Source: JASLDZ01 sp964244065
GTDB taxonomy: Bacteria; Pseudomonadota; Alphaproteobacteria; Caulobacterales; Caulobacteraceae
DNA length: 64,000 nt
Reading direction: 5' to 3'
NCBI GenBank assembly: GCA_964244065.1
Contig: CAXTHH010000003.1
Span: 186,001-250,000 of the forward strand
This document shows, in pieces, positions 32,642 through 41,055 of the stretch. Both the position numbers and the translations under genes were made by a program. Each line of letters begins with the position of its first letter. Positions within the stretch are counted from its first letter, which is position 1. Below the pieces are notes generated by a model. That model was not told the origin of the DNA and made no database searches. It saw nothing but the letters and a program-made list of their open reading frames with translations.

Positions 32642-34186
32642 TCACAGGGCGTGCTCCACGCCCGCCAGGGTGGTGGTCAGCTGGAATTCCGAGATGGCCT
32701 GATCCAGCTGGAAGTGCGGCTTCAGCTGCATGGTGCACTCGTACACGCCGGGCTTGCCGGGCGTCTCGCGCACGCGCACGCGGCCGTCCTGCAGGGGATA
32801 GCGCGCCTTGGTCTCGTAGGTGAGCCGGTCGCCCGCGCTGCAGAAGCCGTGCAGCCAGTTCTGCAGCTTGTTCTCGCACTCCTCGGCGGTCTTCAGCGAG
32901 CCGATCCACTCGCGCCCGATCACCTTCAGGTAGTGGGCGAAGCGCGAGACGCAGAGGATGTAGTTCAGCATCGCCCCCAGCTCCGCATTCACCCGCGCGA
33001 TCTCGGTGGCGTAGTTCAGCTTGGGCCGGTGCAGCGTGGGCAGGCCGTAGAACACCAGGAACGGCGTGTCCTTGGCGCGGCGAAGGCAGATCAGCCCCGC
33101 CTCGGTCATGTCGCGCTCCAGCGCGGCGGAGACGTTGACCTCCGTGGCGAACTTCAGCGCCACCAGCGGCGAGTCGGTCTCGAAGTCGGGCATGGGCAGC
33201 CCCGCCACCACGCCGCCGGCCAGCTGGTCGGGGGCGGTGCCGCGGATGGCGGCCAGCCAGCGGTGCTCGTCGAAGGCGCGCAGGCACACGTGGGCCACGG
33301 CGAGCGCTGCGTTGCCCCACAGCTCGTCGCCGCCGCTGGCGCGCAGCCGCTCCTCGTAGCGGAAGCCGCAGTCTCCCGCCGCCCGGCCCCGCCGCCGCTC
33401 GCGCAGCAGCACGCGGGGGCCGGCGAGCGCGATGAAGCGGGAGTCGGAGGTCTGCTGGAAGCTCTTGAGCCGCCGGTGCTCCACGTCGTTCAGCGTCTCG
33501 GCCAGCGACTGGCGCACGTCCAGCTCGCCGAATCCGTCCACGCCCAGCAGCGCGGGGTCGATGCCCATCACCATGGGCGTGAAGGCGGCGGCGCACACCC
33601 GGCTGAGCGCGCGCATGATGGAAACATCGTCCGTCGGCCGATCGCGCCCCGGCTTGTGGCGGATGTCGTACAGGCCGACCAGCATGGAGTAGGGCACACC
33701 GCCGGGCATGCCGAACTCCTCGTCGTAGATCAGGCGGAACAGGGTGCTCTGGTCGAAGTCGGGGCTGCGCTCCAGGTCGCGGCCCAGCTCCGCCCAGCGG
33801 CAGTCCATCATCCGCACCACGGTCATGCCGTCGTGGCCCAGCGTATCCACCAGCCAGCGCACGCCGCGCCACGCCGCCTCCAGCGCCTGCAGGCGGGGGT
33901 GGTGCAGGATCGTGTCGACGGCGCGGGCGATCACCGCGTCCAGCTCGGCCACGTCGCGGTCGAGCATCCGACGCAGCCGGCCGGCGTCCGAGCCCGCCAG
34001 CAGCGTCGGGCCGAACCACGCGGCCAGCGCCTCGTCGGCCGGCGCGCGCAGCCAGCCGTCGAGCTCGGCCTCGCCCTCCGCCCGGCCGGCGCCGGCCAAC
34101 ACGCGCGCGCGCAGCGGCGTGGCGGCCGGGGCCTCCGGTTCGGCCGCGACCGCCTCGTCGAGGAGGACGGGCGCGGCGGCGGTCAC
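32642..34186 (-). CDS. tssC2: Second TssC-like protein (TssC2/ImpD)
   Basis: This 514 aa paralogue of TssC has the conserved sheath core (HHPRLQALEAAWRGVRWLV, FDQSTLFRLIYDEEFGMPGG, SRFAHYLKVIGREWIGS). It has a different, acidic N-terminus (LLDEAVAAEPEAP) and a shorter handle, missing the end seen in TssC1. Imp-type loci such as that of Agrobacterium carry such a pair (TssC40/TssC41). The GTG start overlaps the tssC1 stop as GTGA. Its separate role is less certain than that of TssC1. Confidence 0.92.
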   Translation of the reverse strand: MTAAAPVLLDEAVAAEPEAPAATPLRARVLAGAGRAEGEAELDGWLRAPADEALAAWFGPTLLAGSDAGRLRRMLDRDVAELDAVIARAVDTILHHPRLQALEAAWRGVRWLVDTLGHDGMTVVRMMDCRWAELGRDLERSPDFDQSTLFRLIYDEEFGMPGGVPYSMLVGLYDIRHKPGRDRPTDDVSIMRALSRVCAAAFTPMVMGIDPALLGVDGFGELDVRQSLAETLNDVEHRRLKSFQQTSDSRFIALAGPRVLLRERRRGRAAGDCGFRYEERLRASGGDELWGNAALAVAHVCLRAFDEHRWLAAIRGTAPDQLAGGVVAGLPMPDFETDSPLVALKFATEVNVSAALERDMTEAGLICLRRAKDTPFLVFYGLPTLHRPKLNYATEIARVNAELGAMLNYILCVSRFAHYLKVIGREWIGSLKTAEECENKLQNWLHGFCSAGDRLTYETKARYPLQDGRVRVRETPGKPGVYECTMQLKPHFQLDQAISEFQLTTTLAGVEHAL

Positions 34187-35679
34187 GTCTTCTGCGGGAT
34201 GCGGGCCACCAGGCGCAGCGAGGCGGTCAGCTCCTCCATCTGCAGCCAGGGCCGCAGGTAGGCCACGGCGTTGTAGCTGCCGGGCGAGCCTGGCACCGCC
34301 GTCACCTCCACGCGCGCGTCGCGCAGCGGGTACTTGGCCCGGATCTCCTGGCCGCCGCCCTCCGCGCCGTTGACGTAGTTCATGATCCAGCGGTTCAGCC
34401 AGGCCGAGCAGTCCTCGACCTCCATGAACGAGCCGATCTTGTCGCGGCCCATCACCTTCAGGTAGTGGGCGAAACGAGAGGTGGCCATGATGTAGGGCAG
34501 GCGCGCCGAGATGGCGGCGTTCTCCGTCGCCTCCGGCCGGTCGTACTTCTTCGGCTTCTGCGCAGTCTGCGCGCCGAAGAACACGGCGTAGTCGGTGTTC
34601 TTGTAGTGGCACAGCGGCAGGAAGCCGAGATCGGACAGCTCCTTCTCCCGGCGGGAGGTGATGGCGATCTCGGTCGGGCACTGCTCGCTCATGTCGCCGT
34701 CGTCGGACATGAAGACGTGCGTGGGCAGGTTGGTGACCTTGCCGCCGCCTTCCGCGCCGCGGATGGCCGTGCACCAGCCGCTTTCGGAGAAGGCGTTGGT
34801 CATGCGCGCGCCCATGGCGTAGGCGGCGTTCATCCAGCAGTAGTCGTCCGCGTCCATCGCCCGGGCGTTGCCGTGCGCGTCGTAGGGCGCCTCTTCGTAG
34901 TTGAATTCGTCGATCTGCCGCGTGGCCGCGCCGTACGGCGGGCGGGCCAGCACGCGGGGCATGGTCAGGGTGACGAAGCGGCTGTCCTCCGTCTCGCGGA
35001 AGCCCCGCCACTTGGAGAACTCGGTGGCCTGGAACTTGTCGGTGAGATCGCGCGGCTTCGACAGGTCCTGGTAGGTGTCCAGCCCCATCATCTTCGGGCT
35101 GGCGGCGGAGATGAACGGCGCGAACGCGGCCGCGGCCACGCCGGAGACGTTGCGCAGGGTCTCGATGTCCTCCTGCCCGTTGTCGAAGTAGTAGTCGCCG
35201 ATGATCGTCGAGTAGGGCTCTCCGCCCGGCGTGCCGAACTCGCCCTCGTAGATCTTCTTGAACAGCGTCGACTGATCGAAGTCGATCGCCTTGGACAGGT
35301 CGCGCGAGAGTTCCCGCTTGGTCATGTTCAGCACGCGGATCTTGAGATCCTTGCCGGTCAGCGAGTTGGCGCAGAGATAGTAGAGCCCGCGCCAGCTGCC
35401 CTCGAGCGCCTTGAACTTCTCCTGGTGCATGATGGCGGCGAGCTGCGTCGACATCTGCTGGTCGATCGCATCGATCGCGCGCTTCATCGTGACGGTGAGG
35501 TTCTTGGAGAAGGTGACCGTGCCGCGGTTGGCCTCCTCCGCCAGCGCGCGCAGGAGCTCCTGGACTTCCTGCGGCTCGGACTGCTTGGTGGCGGTGATCG
35601 CCTGGTCGAGCAGGCTGGCGCTCGCCGTCTCGGTGGTGGTGGTCGCGCCCGCGGTGGGGCCGGTCGCCGTCTTGGCCAT
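34183..35679 (-). CDS. tssC: T6SS contractile sheath large subunit TssC
   Basis: This 498 aa sheath subunit pairs with TssB. It contains ALEGSWRGLYYLCANS, DFDQSTLFKKIYEGEFGTPG, YSTIIGDYYF, DSRFVTLTMPRVLARPPYG and SRFAHYLKVMGRDKIGS. The C-terminal beta segment RDARVEVTAVPGSPGSYN completes the family pattern. Its ATG lies three bases beyond the TAA of tssB with GGAGAAGGA upstream, so TssB and TssC are produced together. Confidence 0.97.
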   Translation of the reverse strand: MAKTATGPTAGATTTTETASASLLDQAITATKQSEPQEVQELLRALAEEANRGTVTFSKNLTVTMKRAIDAIDQQMSTQLAAIMHQEKFKALEGSWRGLYYLCANSLTGKDLKIRVLNMTKRELSRDLSKAIDFDQSTLFKKIYEGEFGTPGGEPYSTIIGDYYFDNGQEDIETLRNVSGVAAAAFAPFISAASPKMMGLDTYQDLSKPRDLTDKFQATEFSKWRGFRETEDSRFVTLTMPRVLARPPYGAATRQIDEFNYEEAPYDAHGNARAMDADDYCWMNAAYAMGARMTNAFSESGWCTAIRGAEGGGKVTNLPTHVFMSDDGDMSEQCPTEIAITSRREKELSDLGFLPLCHYKNTDYAVFFGAQTAQKPKKYDRPEATENAAISARLPYIMATSRFAHYLKVMGRDKIGSFMEVEDCSAWLNRWIMNYVNGAEGGGQEIRAKYPLRDARVEVTAVPGSPGSYNAVAYLRPWLQMEELTASLRLVARIPQKT

Positions 35680-35682
35680 GGC

Positions 35683-36192
35683 TTATTCCTTCTCCGGCGC
35701 GGCGACGCCCAGTTCGCGGCTGAGGTCGCTCATCTGCCCGTCGTTCTGCAGGATCTGTTCCAGCAGGTTCTCGAGATTCTCGGACCCGTCCGCCTTGACC
35801 ATCAGGTCGCGCAGCTTGTTGCGCGTCTCCATCAGCTTCTTCAGCGGCGCGACCTGCTCGACGATGCGGGCGGGCTCGAAGTCGTCCATGGAGTTGAACT
35901 TCAGCTCTACGGGCATCTCGCTGCCGTCGCCCTTGATGGTGTTCTCCACGCGGAGCTTCAGGCCGGGCGACATGCGCCGCATGACCTGGTCGAAGTTGTC
36001 ACGGTCCACCTGGACGAACTTGCGGTCCTTCAGCGGCTTGAGCGGCTCGGTGGGATCGCCCGAAAAGTCGCCCAGGACGCCCGCCACGAACGGCAGTTCC
36101 TTCACTTCCTGCGCGCCCTCGGTCTCCACGTCGTAGGTGATGTGGACCCGCGGCTTGCGGACCTTCTTCAGCTTGTCGTGAACGCTGTCCAT
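35683..36192 (-). CDS. tssB: T6SS contractile sheath small subunit TssB
   Basis: This 169 aa sheath subunit has the hallmark N-terminus SVHDKLKKVRKPRVHITYDV, then LPFVAGVLGDFSG, KDRKFVQVDRDNFDQVMRRM, VELKFNSMDDFEPARIVEQV and a Glu/Leu-rich C-terminal helix. This helix region is where ClpV binds in related systems. It lies 76 bp after tssA, with GGGGA upstream of the ATG. Confidence 0.97.
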   Translation of the reverse strand: MDSVHDKLKKVRKPRVHITYDVETEGAQEVKELPFVAGVLGDFSGDPTEPLKPLKDRKFVQVDRDNFDQVMRRMSPGLKLRVENTIKGDGSEMPVELKFNSMDDFEPARIVEQVAPLKKLMETRNKLRDLMVKADGSENLENLLEQILQNDGQMSDLSRELGVAAPEKE

Positions 36193-36268
36193 CGATCAGT
36201 CCCCAGGTTTCGTCGCCGCCCGGCCCGCCCCGCCAGAGAGCGGGCCCGACGTGAAAAGCGTGGTGCGG

Positions 36269-37366
36269 CTAGATTTCGGTCCTAACGCCCGCACGCAACA
36301 AGAATATGGTCCGCTGGTCCGGATCGGGCAGCAGCTCGACCAGGAGCTCGTCGACCGACAGCTTCGCCCTGCGGACCGTCTCGCGCAAGCTCTTGGCGAC
36401 AAGGGACTGCGGCTCGGTGGCGGCGAAGAAGTCGGCGATGCGCAGGATGGCGTCGTACGCGTCGGCCCGGTTGCGGATCTGGCCAACGCCGAGGGCGGCG
36501 CCTCCGACGGCCCCGGCGCCCGTCTCGGAGGCCCCCTCCCCGCCTGCGTCGGCGGGGGCGCCGTCCTCCGCGGCGGCCGGCCCGGCGAGCAGGTGGCCGG
36601 CCTGCTCCTCGTAGAGCGCCTGGATGGCCAGCAGCGGCTGCACGACCTGTGAGCCGAAGCGCCCGGCGCCGGCGCGCGCGTCCACCGCCGCCGCCAAGCG
36701 CTCGACGAGCTCCAGGCTGGCGGCGATGTCCGCATGGGCGCGGCGCACGAACTCCGCGCTGGCGCGCTTCACGCCGCCGTTGACCTCGTCCAGGAGCTGG
36801 GTGCGGCGGGCGGTCGCCCGGTCGCGCGCGGCGGGGTCCTCGCCGGCCTGCACCGGGGCGTTGGCGATCTCGAGCTTCCACAGCGCCGCTTCCGGCGAGC
36901 GGTCGGACAGGGGTACGAGCTTGATGGGGTGCGCCAGGGCCGCGACGCCGGCCTGCCCCAGGAGCTGCGCTACGGGGGCGACCCTGGTCTCGACGCCGTC
37001 CTCGTCCTCGTGGGGATAGAGCCCCTCGTCCCAGAAGCGGTCGATGAGCTCGGACATCAGCTCCAGGCCGCGGCGCAGCCCGGCGAAGCCCTTGACGCGC
37101 ACGAGCGCCTCGCAGACCCAGCCGGCGATCTCCAGGTCCTTGCTGCGCTCGGCCAGCACGGCCTCGCCGATGTCCTGCAGGTCGTCCCACCAGCGGCGGC
37201 CGGCCTCGTAGACCGAGACGCCGGCGTCAGGCTCCTGCCCCGCCTCGCGCTCGGCGTTGCGCGCCTCGACCCGCAGGTCCTTCAGCCGGAAGTAGATGTC
37301 GTCGCCGAGCGCGCGCAGGTCCTCGCCCGCGGGCGACTCCTGGCCCGGGATGGGGCGCACGAGCAC
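36269..37366 (-). CDS. tssA: T6SS protein TssA (ImpA N-terminal domain)
   Basis: This protein of about 365 aa starts with the ImpA_N pattern (VRPIPGQESPAGEDLRALGD, WWDDLQDIGEAVLAERSKDL, WVCEALVRVKGFAGLRRGLE). Its C-terminal part has YDAILRIADFFAATEP, the short class of TssA. It primes assembly of tube and sheath. The GTG at 37366 is chosen from the start of similarity, with GGGAGGG 12 bases upstream. A CTG two codons earlier is possible. It is the first gene of the minus-strand T6SS operon. Confidence 0.9.
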   Translation of the reverse strand: MLVRPIPGQESPAGEDLRALGDDIYFRLKDLRVEARNAEREAGQEPDAGVSVYEAGRRWWDDLQDIGEAVLAERSKDLEIAGWVCEALVRVKGFAGLRRGLELMSELIDRFWDEGLYPHEDEDGVETRVAPVAQLLGQAGVAALAHPIKLVPLSDRSPEAALWKLEIANAPVQAGEDPAARDRATARRTQLLDEVNGGVKRASAEFVRRAHADIAASLELVERLAAAVDARAGAGRFGSQVVQPLLAIQALYEEQAGHLLAGPAAAEDGAPADAGGEGASETGAGAVGGAALGVGQIRNRADAYDAILRIADFFAATEPQSLVAKSLRETVRRAKLSVDELLVELLPDPDQRTIFLLRAGVRTEI

Positions 37367-37425
37367 GCCCAGGTCAGACCCTCCCGCCAAGCGCGCGCCC
37401 CCGCCGTTGCCCGGCCAAGCTCTAC

Positions 37426-37447
37426 TTGAACGGCCGGAGCCGTTCAA
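37426..37447. promoter_or_regulatory. Perfect 9-bp inverted repeat in the tssA/ppkA divergent gap
   Basis: TTGAACGGC (37426-37434) and GCCGTTCAA (37439-37447) are exact complements around CGGA. The repeat sits in the roughly 150 bp between the divergent starts of tssA and ppkA, the only obvious place for the main T6SS promoters. It is a good candidate operator for a dimeric regulator, or less likely an RNA hairpin. No regulator gene is adjacent. Confidence 0.55.
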
Positions 37448-37517
37448 CGGCGCGGGGCCTGTCGCGGCCCGGCGGGGTCTGTTAGCGTCCGGCTGCGCTT
37501 CGGGGGGAGGCTTTCGC

Positions 37518-39398
37518 GTGCTCGAACGGGTGGGGCGGTTCCGCGTCGAGGAGCGGATCGGCGAAGGCGCGATGGCCGACGTCTACCGCGCCTACGACCC
37601 CAGCATCCACCGCACGCTGGCGATCAAGGTGCTGAAAGCCGAGTATCGGCAGGTGCCCGAGTACGCCCAGCGCTTCCTGCGGGAGGCCAAGGCCGCCGGC
37701 GCGCTGAACCACCCCAACATCGTCACGATCTACGACGTGGGCGAGGTGGACGGCTATCCGTACATCGCCATGGAGCTGATCGAGGGCAAGCCGCTCAACG
37801 AGATCCTGACCGAGAAGGGCAGGATCGAGCCCAGCGACGTGATCGGCATCGCCCTGCAGCTGGCCGACGCCCTGCAGTACGCGCACGGCCAGAACGTTGT
37901 CCACCGCGACATCAAGCCCAGCAACATCATGCTGCTGAAGGACGGCCGCACGCTCCGCATCCTCGACTTCGGCATCGCCCGGGTGGCCGAGCCGGACTCG
38001 CTGCTGGGCGAGGACGAGAGCGTGAAGACGCAGATCGGCCAGGTGCTGGGCAGCCCGCGCTACATGAGCCCCGAGCAGGCGCTGGGCCGGGAGCTGGACG
38101 GGCGGTCCGACCTCTTCTCCACCGGCGTGGTGCTCTACGAGCTGCTCACCGGCAAGAAGGCCTTCGCCGGGGCGAGCCCCGCCACCCTGGCGCTGCAGAT
38201 CACCCAGCAGGAGCCTCCGCCCATCGCGGACGCGGTCAAGGACACGCCGCGCGGCCTGCAATTCATCATCAACAAGCTCCTGGCCAAGCGGCCGGACCGT
38301 CGCTTCGTGGACGGGGCGCAGCTGGCCGCCGCCCTGCGGCGCGAGCAGAACGCCCTCGCCTCCGTGCTGGCCGAGCAGAACGCCAAGCGGCGCTACATCC
38401 CGCTGCAGGTGCGCACCACGCTGCTGGTCGCGGCGATGACCGCGGCGCTGCTGCTGGTGTCGATCTTCACCGTGCTGAACCGGCAGGATGCGGCCATGCT
38501 GCGCGTGGCCCTGACCTCGGGCTCGCAGGTCAGCTCCTTCGTGGCCCACAACGCGGCCCTGCGCGCGGCGGACAACGCCACCCTGCCGCCCGACCAGCGC
38601 GACTGGCTGCCCACCCAGGCCTTCGTCCAGTCGGCGGCGGGCGACCCCAACGTGCGGCAGATGATCGTGGCCGACTCCGAGGGAATCATCCGCGGGGCCT
38701 CCGATCCGGCCCTGATCGGCAAGCCGTACCGCAAGCCGACGGGCGAGCCCGTCGTGCAGCAGAGCAAGGAGCAGATCGTCACCCGCACGGCGGACGGCCA
38801 CCGCTTCACCCGGCCGATCGTCTACGCCGGCCAGACGTTCGGGCAGCTGGACCTGACGCTGAGCCGCGCCGAGCTGGCGCAGGCCTCCGGCCTCTCGCAC
38901 CTGTTGATGGCTCTCCTGGGCCTGGTGGTGCTGGGCGGGGTGGGGCTGGCCAGCTACGTGGTGGCCCGCTCGCTGGCCCAGCCGATCGGGCGGCTGAAGG
39001 CGGCCCTGTCCGACGCCGCGACGGGCAACCTCGACTTCCGCATCTCGCACCACCGCAAGGACGAGTTCGGCGAGCTCTACGACGCGTTCAACCTGATGAG
39101 CGCCAACCTGCAGGAGCGGCTGGAGGCCACGCAGGGCTATGCGCTGGACCTCGACCCGCTGCGGCCGACGCCCGAGCCGGACCCGCTTTTGACCGTGCCG
39201 GCGACGCCGACCGGCGCCTTCGCCCCCCCGCCGGCGCTGGCCGGCGCGGATCCGTCGCTGGAGCCGGAGGAGACCACGCCGGAGGCCGCGTCGCCGTTCG
39301 CCCCGCCGCCGCCGCCGCCGCCGGCCGGCGAGGAGGACGAGGCGGCGCGCACCGTGGTCGCCGCCCCGCAGCGTTCGCCCCGCCATGCGAAGCCTTAG
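37518..39398 (+). CDS. ppkA: T6SS Ser/Thr kinase PpkA with periplasmic sensor and HAMP domain
   Basis: This 626 aa transmembrane kinase starts T6SS activation by phosphorylating the FHA protein. The kinase domain (about 6-270) has GEGAMADVYRA, AIKVLK, VVHRDIKPSNIM, LDFGIAR and YMSPEQA, all canonical. Transmembrane segments at about 298-316 and 463-485 enclose a periplasmic sensor domain (IVADSEGIIRGASDPALIG). A HAMP domain (about 485-540) and a Pro-rich tail follow. The GTG at 37518 is supported by GGGGGAGG. Its last 14 bases overlap the deacetylase gene. Confidence 0.95.
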   Translation: MLERVGRFRVEERIGEGAMADVYRAYDPSIHRTLAIKVLKAEYRQVPEYAQRFLREAKAAGALNHPNIVTIYDVGEVDGYPYIAMELIEGKPLNEILTEKGRIEPSDVIGIALQLADALQYAHGQNVVHRDIKPSNIMLLKDGRTLRILDFGIARVAEPDSLLGEDESVKTQIGQVLGSPRYMSPEQALGRELDGRSDLFSTGVVLYELLTGKKAFAGASPATLALQITQQEPPPIADAVKDTPRGLQFIINKLLAKRPDRRFVDGAQLAAALRREQNALASVLAEQNAKRRYIPLQVRTTLLVAAMTAALLLVSIFTVLNRQDAAMLRVALTSGSQVSSFVAHNAALRAADNATLPPDQRDWLPTQAFVQSAAGDPNVRQMIVADSEGIIRGASDPALIGKPYRKPTGEPVVQQSKEQIVTRTADGHRFTRPIVYAGQTFGQLDLTLSRAELAQASGLSHLLMALLGLVVLGGVGLASYVVARSLAQPIGRLKAALSDAATGNLDFRISHHRKDEFGELYDAFNLMSANLQERLEATQGYALDLDPLRPTPEPDPLLTVPATPTGAFAPPPALAGADPSLEPEETTPEAASPFAPPPPPPPAGEEDEAARTVVAAPQRSPRHAKP

Positions 39399-40413
39399 GC
39401 GCCTCGCCCTCCTGGCGGCGGCGGTGCTGCCGGCCGCCTGCGCCACCGCGCCCGCCGGACCCCGCGCCACCGCGCCCGTCGCCCGGGGCGAGGCGGTGCT
39501 CGGCCGCAGCCAGCACGTCCTGGTGGCCCGGCTGGGTCCCGGCGACACGCCCGCGAGCCTGGCCCGCCGCTACCTGGGCGACGAGAGCCTGGCCTGGCGC
39601 GTCTCCGGGATCGGCACGCGCACGCCGGGTCCAGGCGAGGCCGCCGCCATCGCCCTGCGCCCGGAGGAGGCCTCGCCCGTGGCCCCCGCCCGCCATGTGC
39701 CGATCCTCTGCTACCACCGCTTCACCCCCGGCGCTTCGCACGGCCGCATGGAGGTCTCGGCCGCCGCCCTGGAAGCACAGCTGAAGTGGCTGAAGTCGGA
39801 CGGCTGGAACGTGATCTCGCTCGCCGCCCTGGCCGAGTTCGTCGATGGGCGCGGCTCGCTGCCCCCCAAGTCCATCGCCATCACCGTGGACGACGGCTAC
39901 CGCTCCGCCTACGAGGTCGCCGCGCCGATCTTCAAGACCTACGGCGTGCCGGCCACCTTCTTCGTCTACCCGGACTTCATCGGCGCCGGCGAGGCGATGA
40001 GCTGGGCGCAGCTGGACGAGCTGCAAAAGACCAAGCTGTTCGCCGTGCAGCCGCATTCCAAGTCGCACACCGACATGGCCAAGCGCCGCCCCGGCGAGAC
40101 GCAGAAGAGCTACGCCGACCGCGTGCGGCTGGAGCTGGAGGGCTCGAGCGGCACGCTCTCTCAGCATCTCAAGGCCGACCAGGAGGTGTTCGCCTACCCC
40201 TTCGGCGCCACCAACGCCCAGGTGCTCGAGAGCGCGCGGCGCGCGGGCTACAAGATGGCCGTGACCGTCGCGCGCGGCGGCAACACGGCCTGGTCGCCGC
40301 CGCTTCTGCTGCGGCGCGACATGATCTTCGGCGACGACTCGGTGGAGACCTTCGCCCGCCGCGTCCGCGCCGCGGCCGGCGGCCAGACGGGCGGGACGGA
40401 GGCGGAGGGTTGA
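39385..40413 (+). CDS. Polysaccharide deacetylase lipoprotein with LysM-like segment
   Basis: This 342 aa protein has a lipoprotein signal (hydrophobic leader ending LPAACAT, Cys20). A LysM-like segment follows (LGPGDTPASLARRYLGDESL, about 50-95). The C-terminal NodB deacetylase domain (about 105-320) has VPILCYHRF, ITVDDGYRSAYE, QPHSKSHTDM and FAYPFGATN. TVDDGY (two Asp) and SHTDM (His) contain the metal and catalytic residues. It overlaps the end of ppkA and so belongs to the T6SS regulatory operon. Likely peptidoglycan or other glycan deacetylation near the secretion site is an inference. Confidence 0.88.
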   Translation: MRSLRRLALLAAAVLPAACATAPAGPRATAPVARGEAVLGRSQHVLVARLGPGDTPASLARRYLGDESLAWRVSGIGTRTPGPGEAAAIALRPEEASPVAPARHVPILCYHRFTPGASHGRMEVSAAALEAQLKWLKSDGWNVISLAALAEFVDGRGSLPPKSIAITVDDGYRSAYEVAAPIFKTYGVPATFFVYPDFIGAGEAMSWAQLDELQKTKLFAVQPHSKSHTDMAKRRPGETQKSYADRVRLELEGSSGTLSQHLKADQEVFAYPFGATNAQVLESARRAGYKMAVTVARGGNTAWSPPLLLRRDMIFGDDSVETFARRVRAAAGGQTGGTEAEG

Positions 40414-40925
40414 TCGCCGCTCGCATGGGGGCCGTGCTGGCGGTGATGCTGGCCGCGTCCGCCGTCCCGCAGGCCGCGAGCGGGGCGCCGCCGCGCCGCG
40501 GCCCGGCGCGCGCCGCGCCGGACGAGCGCGCGCAGACCTACGCCAAGGCGGTGGCGGCCGCCCAGGCGGCGGATCAGGCGGGGCAGCTGCGGGAGGCCCT
40601 CTGGCTCTGGCGCGTGGCGGAAGCCGTGGCTCCGGACCGGACGGCGGGTGCGCGCGACGCGGCGGCGGCGGAGACGCGCCTCGCCGCCGCCGCCGCCGCC
40701 GCCGAGGCGCAGGGCGACGCCGAGCGCCGGGCGAAGCGGCCCGCGGCCGCCCGCATGGCCTATGAGCGCGCCCTGGAGCTCGACCCCAAGCGCGCCGGCG
40801 CCCGCGAGTACCTCCGCGCGGACGAGACCGGCCTCGTGCTGAAGGACGTGGCGCTGCGCTCCGGCTCTTCGCCCCGCACCGGCCGCAAGGCGGCGGCTAA
40901 GGAGAGGACCGTCCGCAAGCGCTGA
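40410..40925 (+). CDS. Secreted Ala-rich helical repeat (TPR-like) protein
   Basis: This 171 aa protein has a leader (MGAVLAVMLAASAVPQAASG) followed by two TPR-like helix pairs (YAKAVAAAQAADQAGQLREA, ARMAYERALELDPKRAGARE) and a basic tail. The TTG at 40410 overlaps the deacetylase stop as TTGA and has GGAGG seven bases upstream. The ATG at 40425 is the alternative start. It is the third gene of the ppkA operon. A scaffold role in the periplasm is inferred. Confidence 0.7.
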   Translation: MIAARMGAVLAVMLAASAVPQAASGAPPRRGPARAAPDERAQTYAKAVAAAQAADQAGQLREALWLWRVAEAVAPDRTAGARDAAAAETRLAAAAAAAEAQGDAERRAKRPAAARMAYERALELDPKRAGAREYLRADETGLVLKDVALRSGSSPRTGRKAAAKERTVRKR

Positions 40926-40930
40926 GCTTG

Positions 40931-41047
40931 CTTCTCCGCTCATCCCGGCGAAAGCCGGGACGCAAGCGCGAGCGGCTGCGTGTCCGCCCGCGTTCTTCCG
41001 ACCTCGACCTGCTTGGGCCCCGGCTTTCGCCGGGATGAGCGGAGAAG
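40931..41047. repeat. Composite palindromic element (family R3)
   Basis: The arms at 40931-40960 and 41019-41047 are complementary (CTTCTCCGCTCATCCCGG against CCGGGATGAGCGGAGAAG). Each arm carries an inner CCCGGCGAAAGCCGGG hairpin. It lies between convergent gene ends at 40925 and 41056. Its architecture copies family R2 with unrelated sequence. Confidence 0.85.
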
Positions 41048-41055
41048 AGGTGAGC

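Noticed and set aside
31837..34261. Long plus-strand frames opposite tssC2 and tagJ
   Set aside because: They are shadow frames of the T6SS genes with typical Arg/His/Gly composition and no motif.
39300..39325. CCG trinucleotide run near the end of ppkA
   Set aside because: It is an ordinary poly-proline stretch in a disordered tail.
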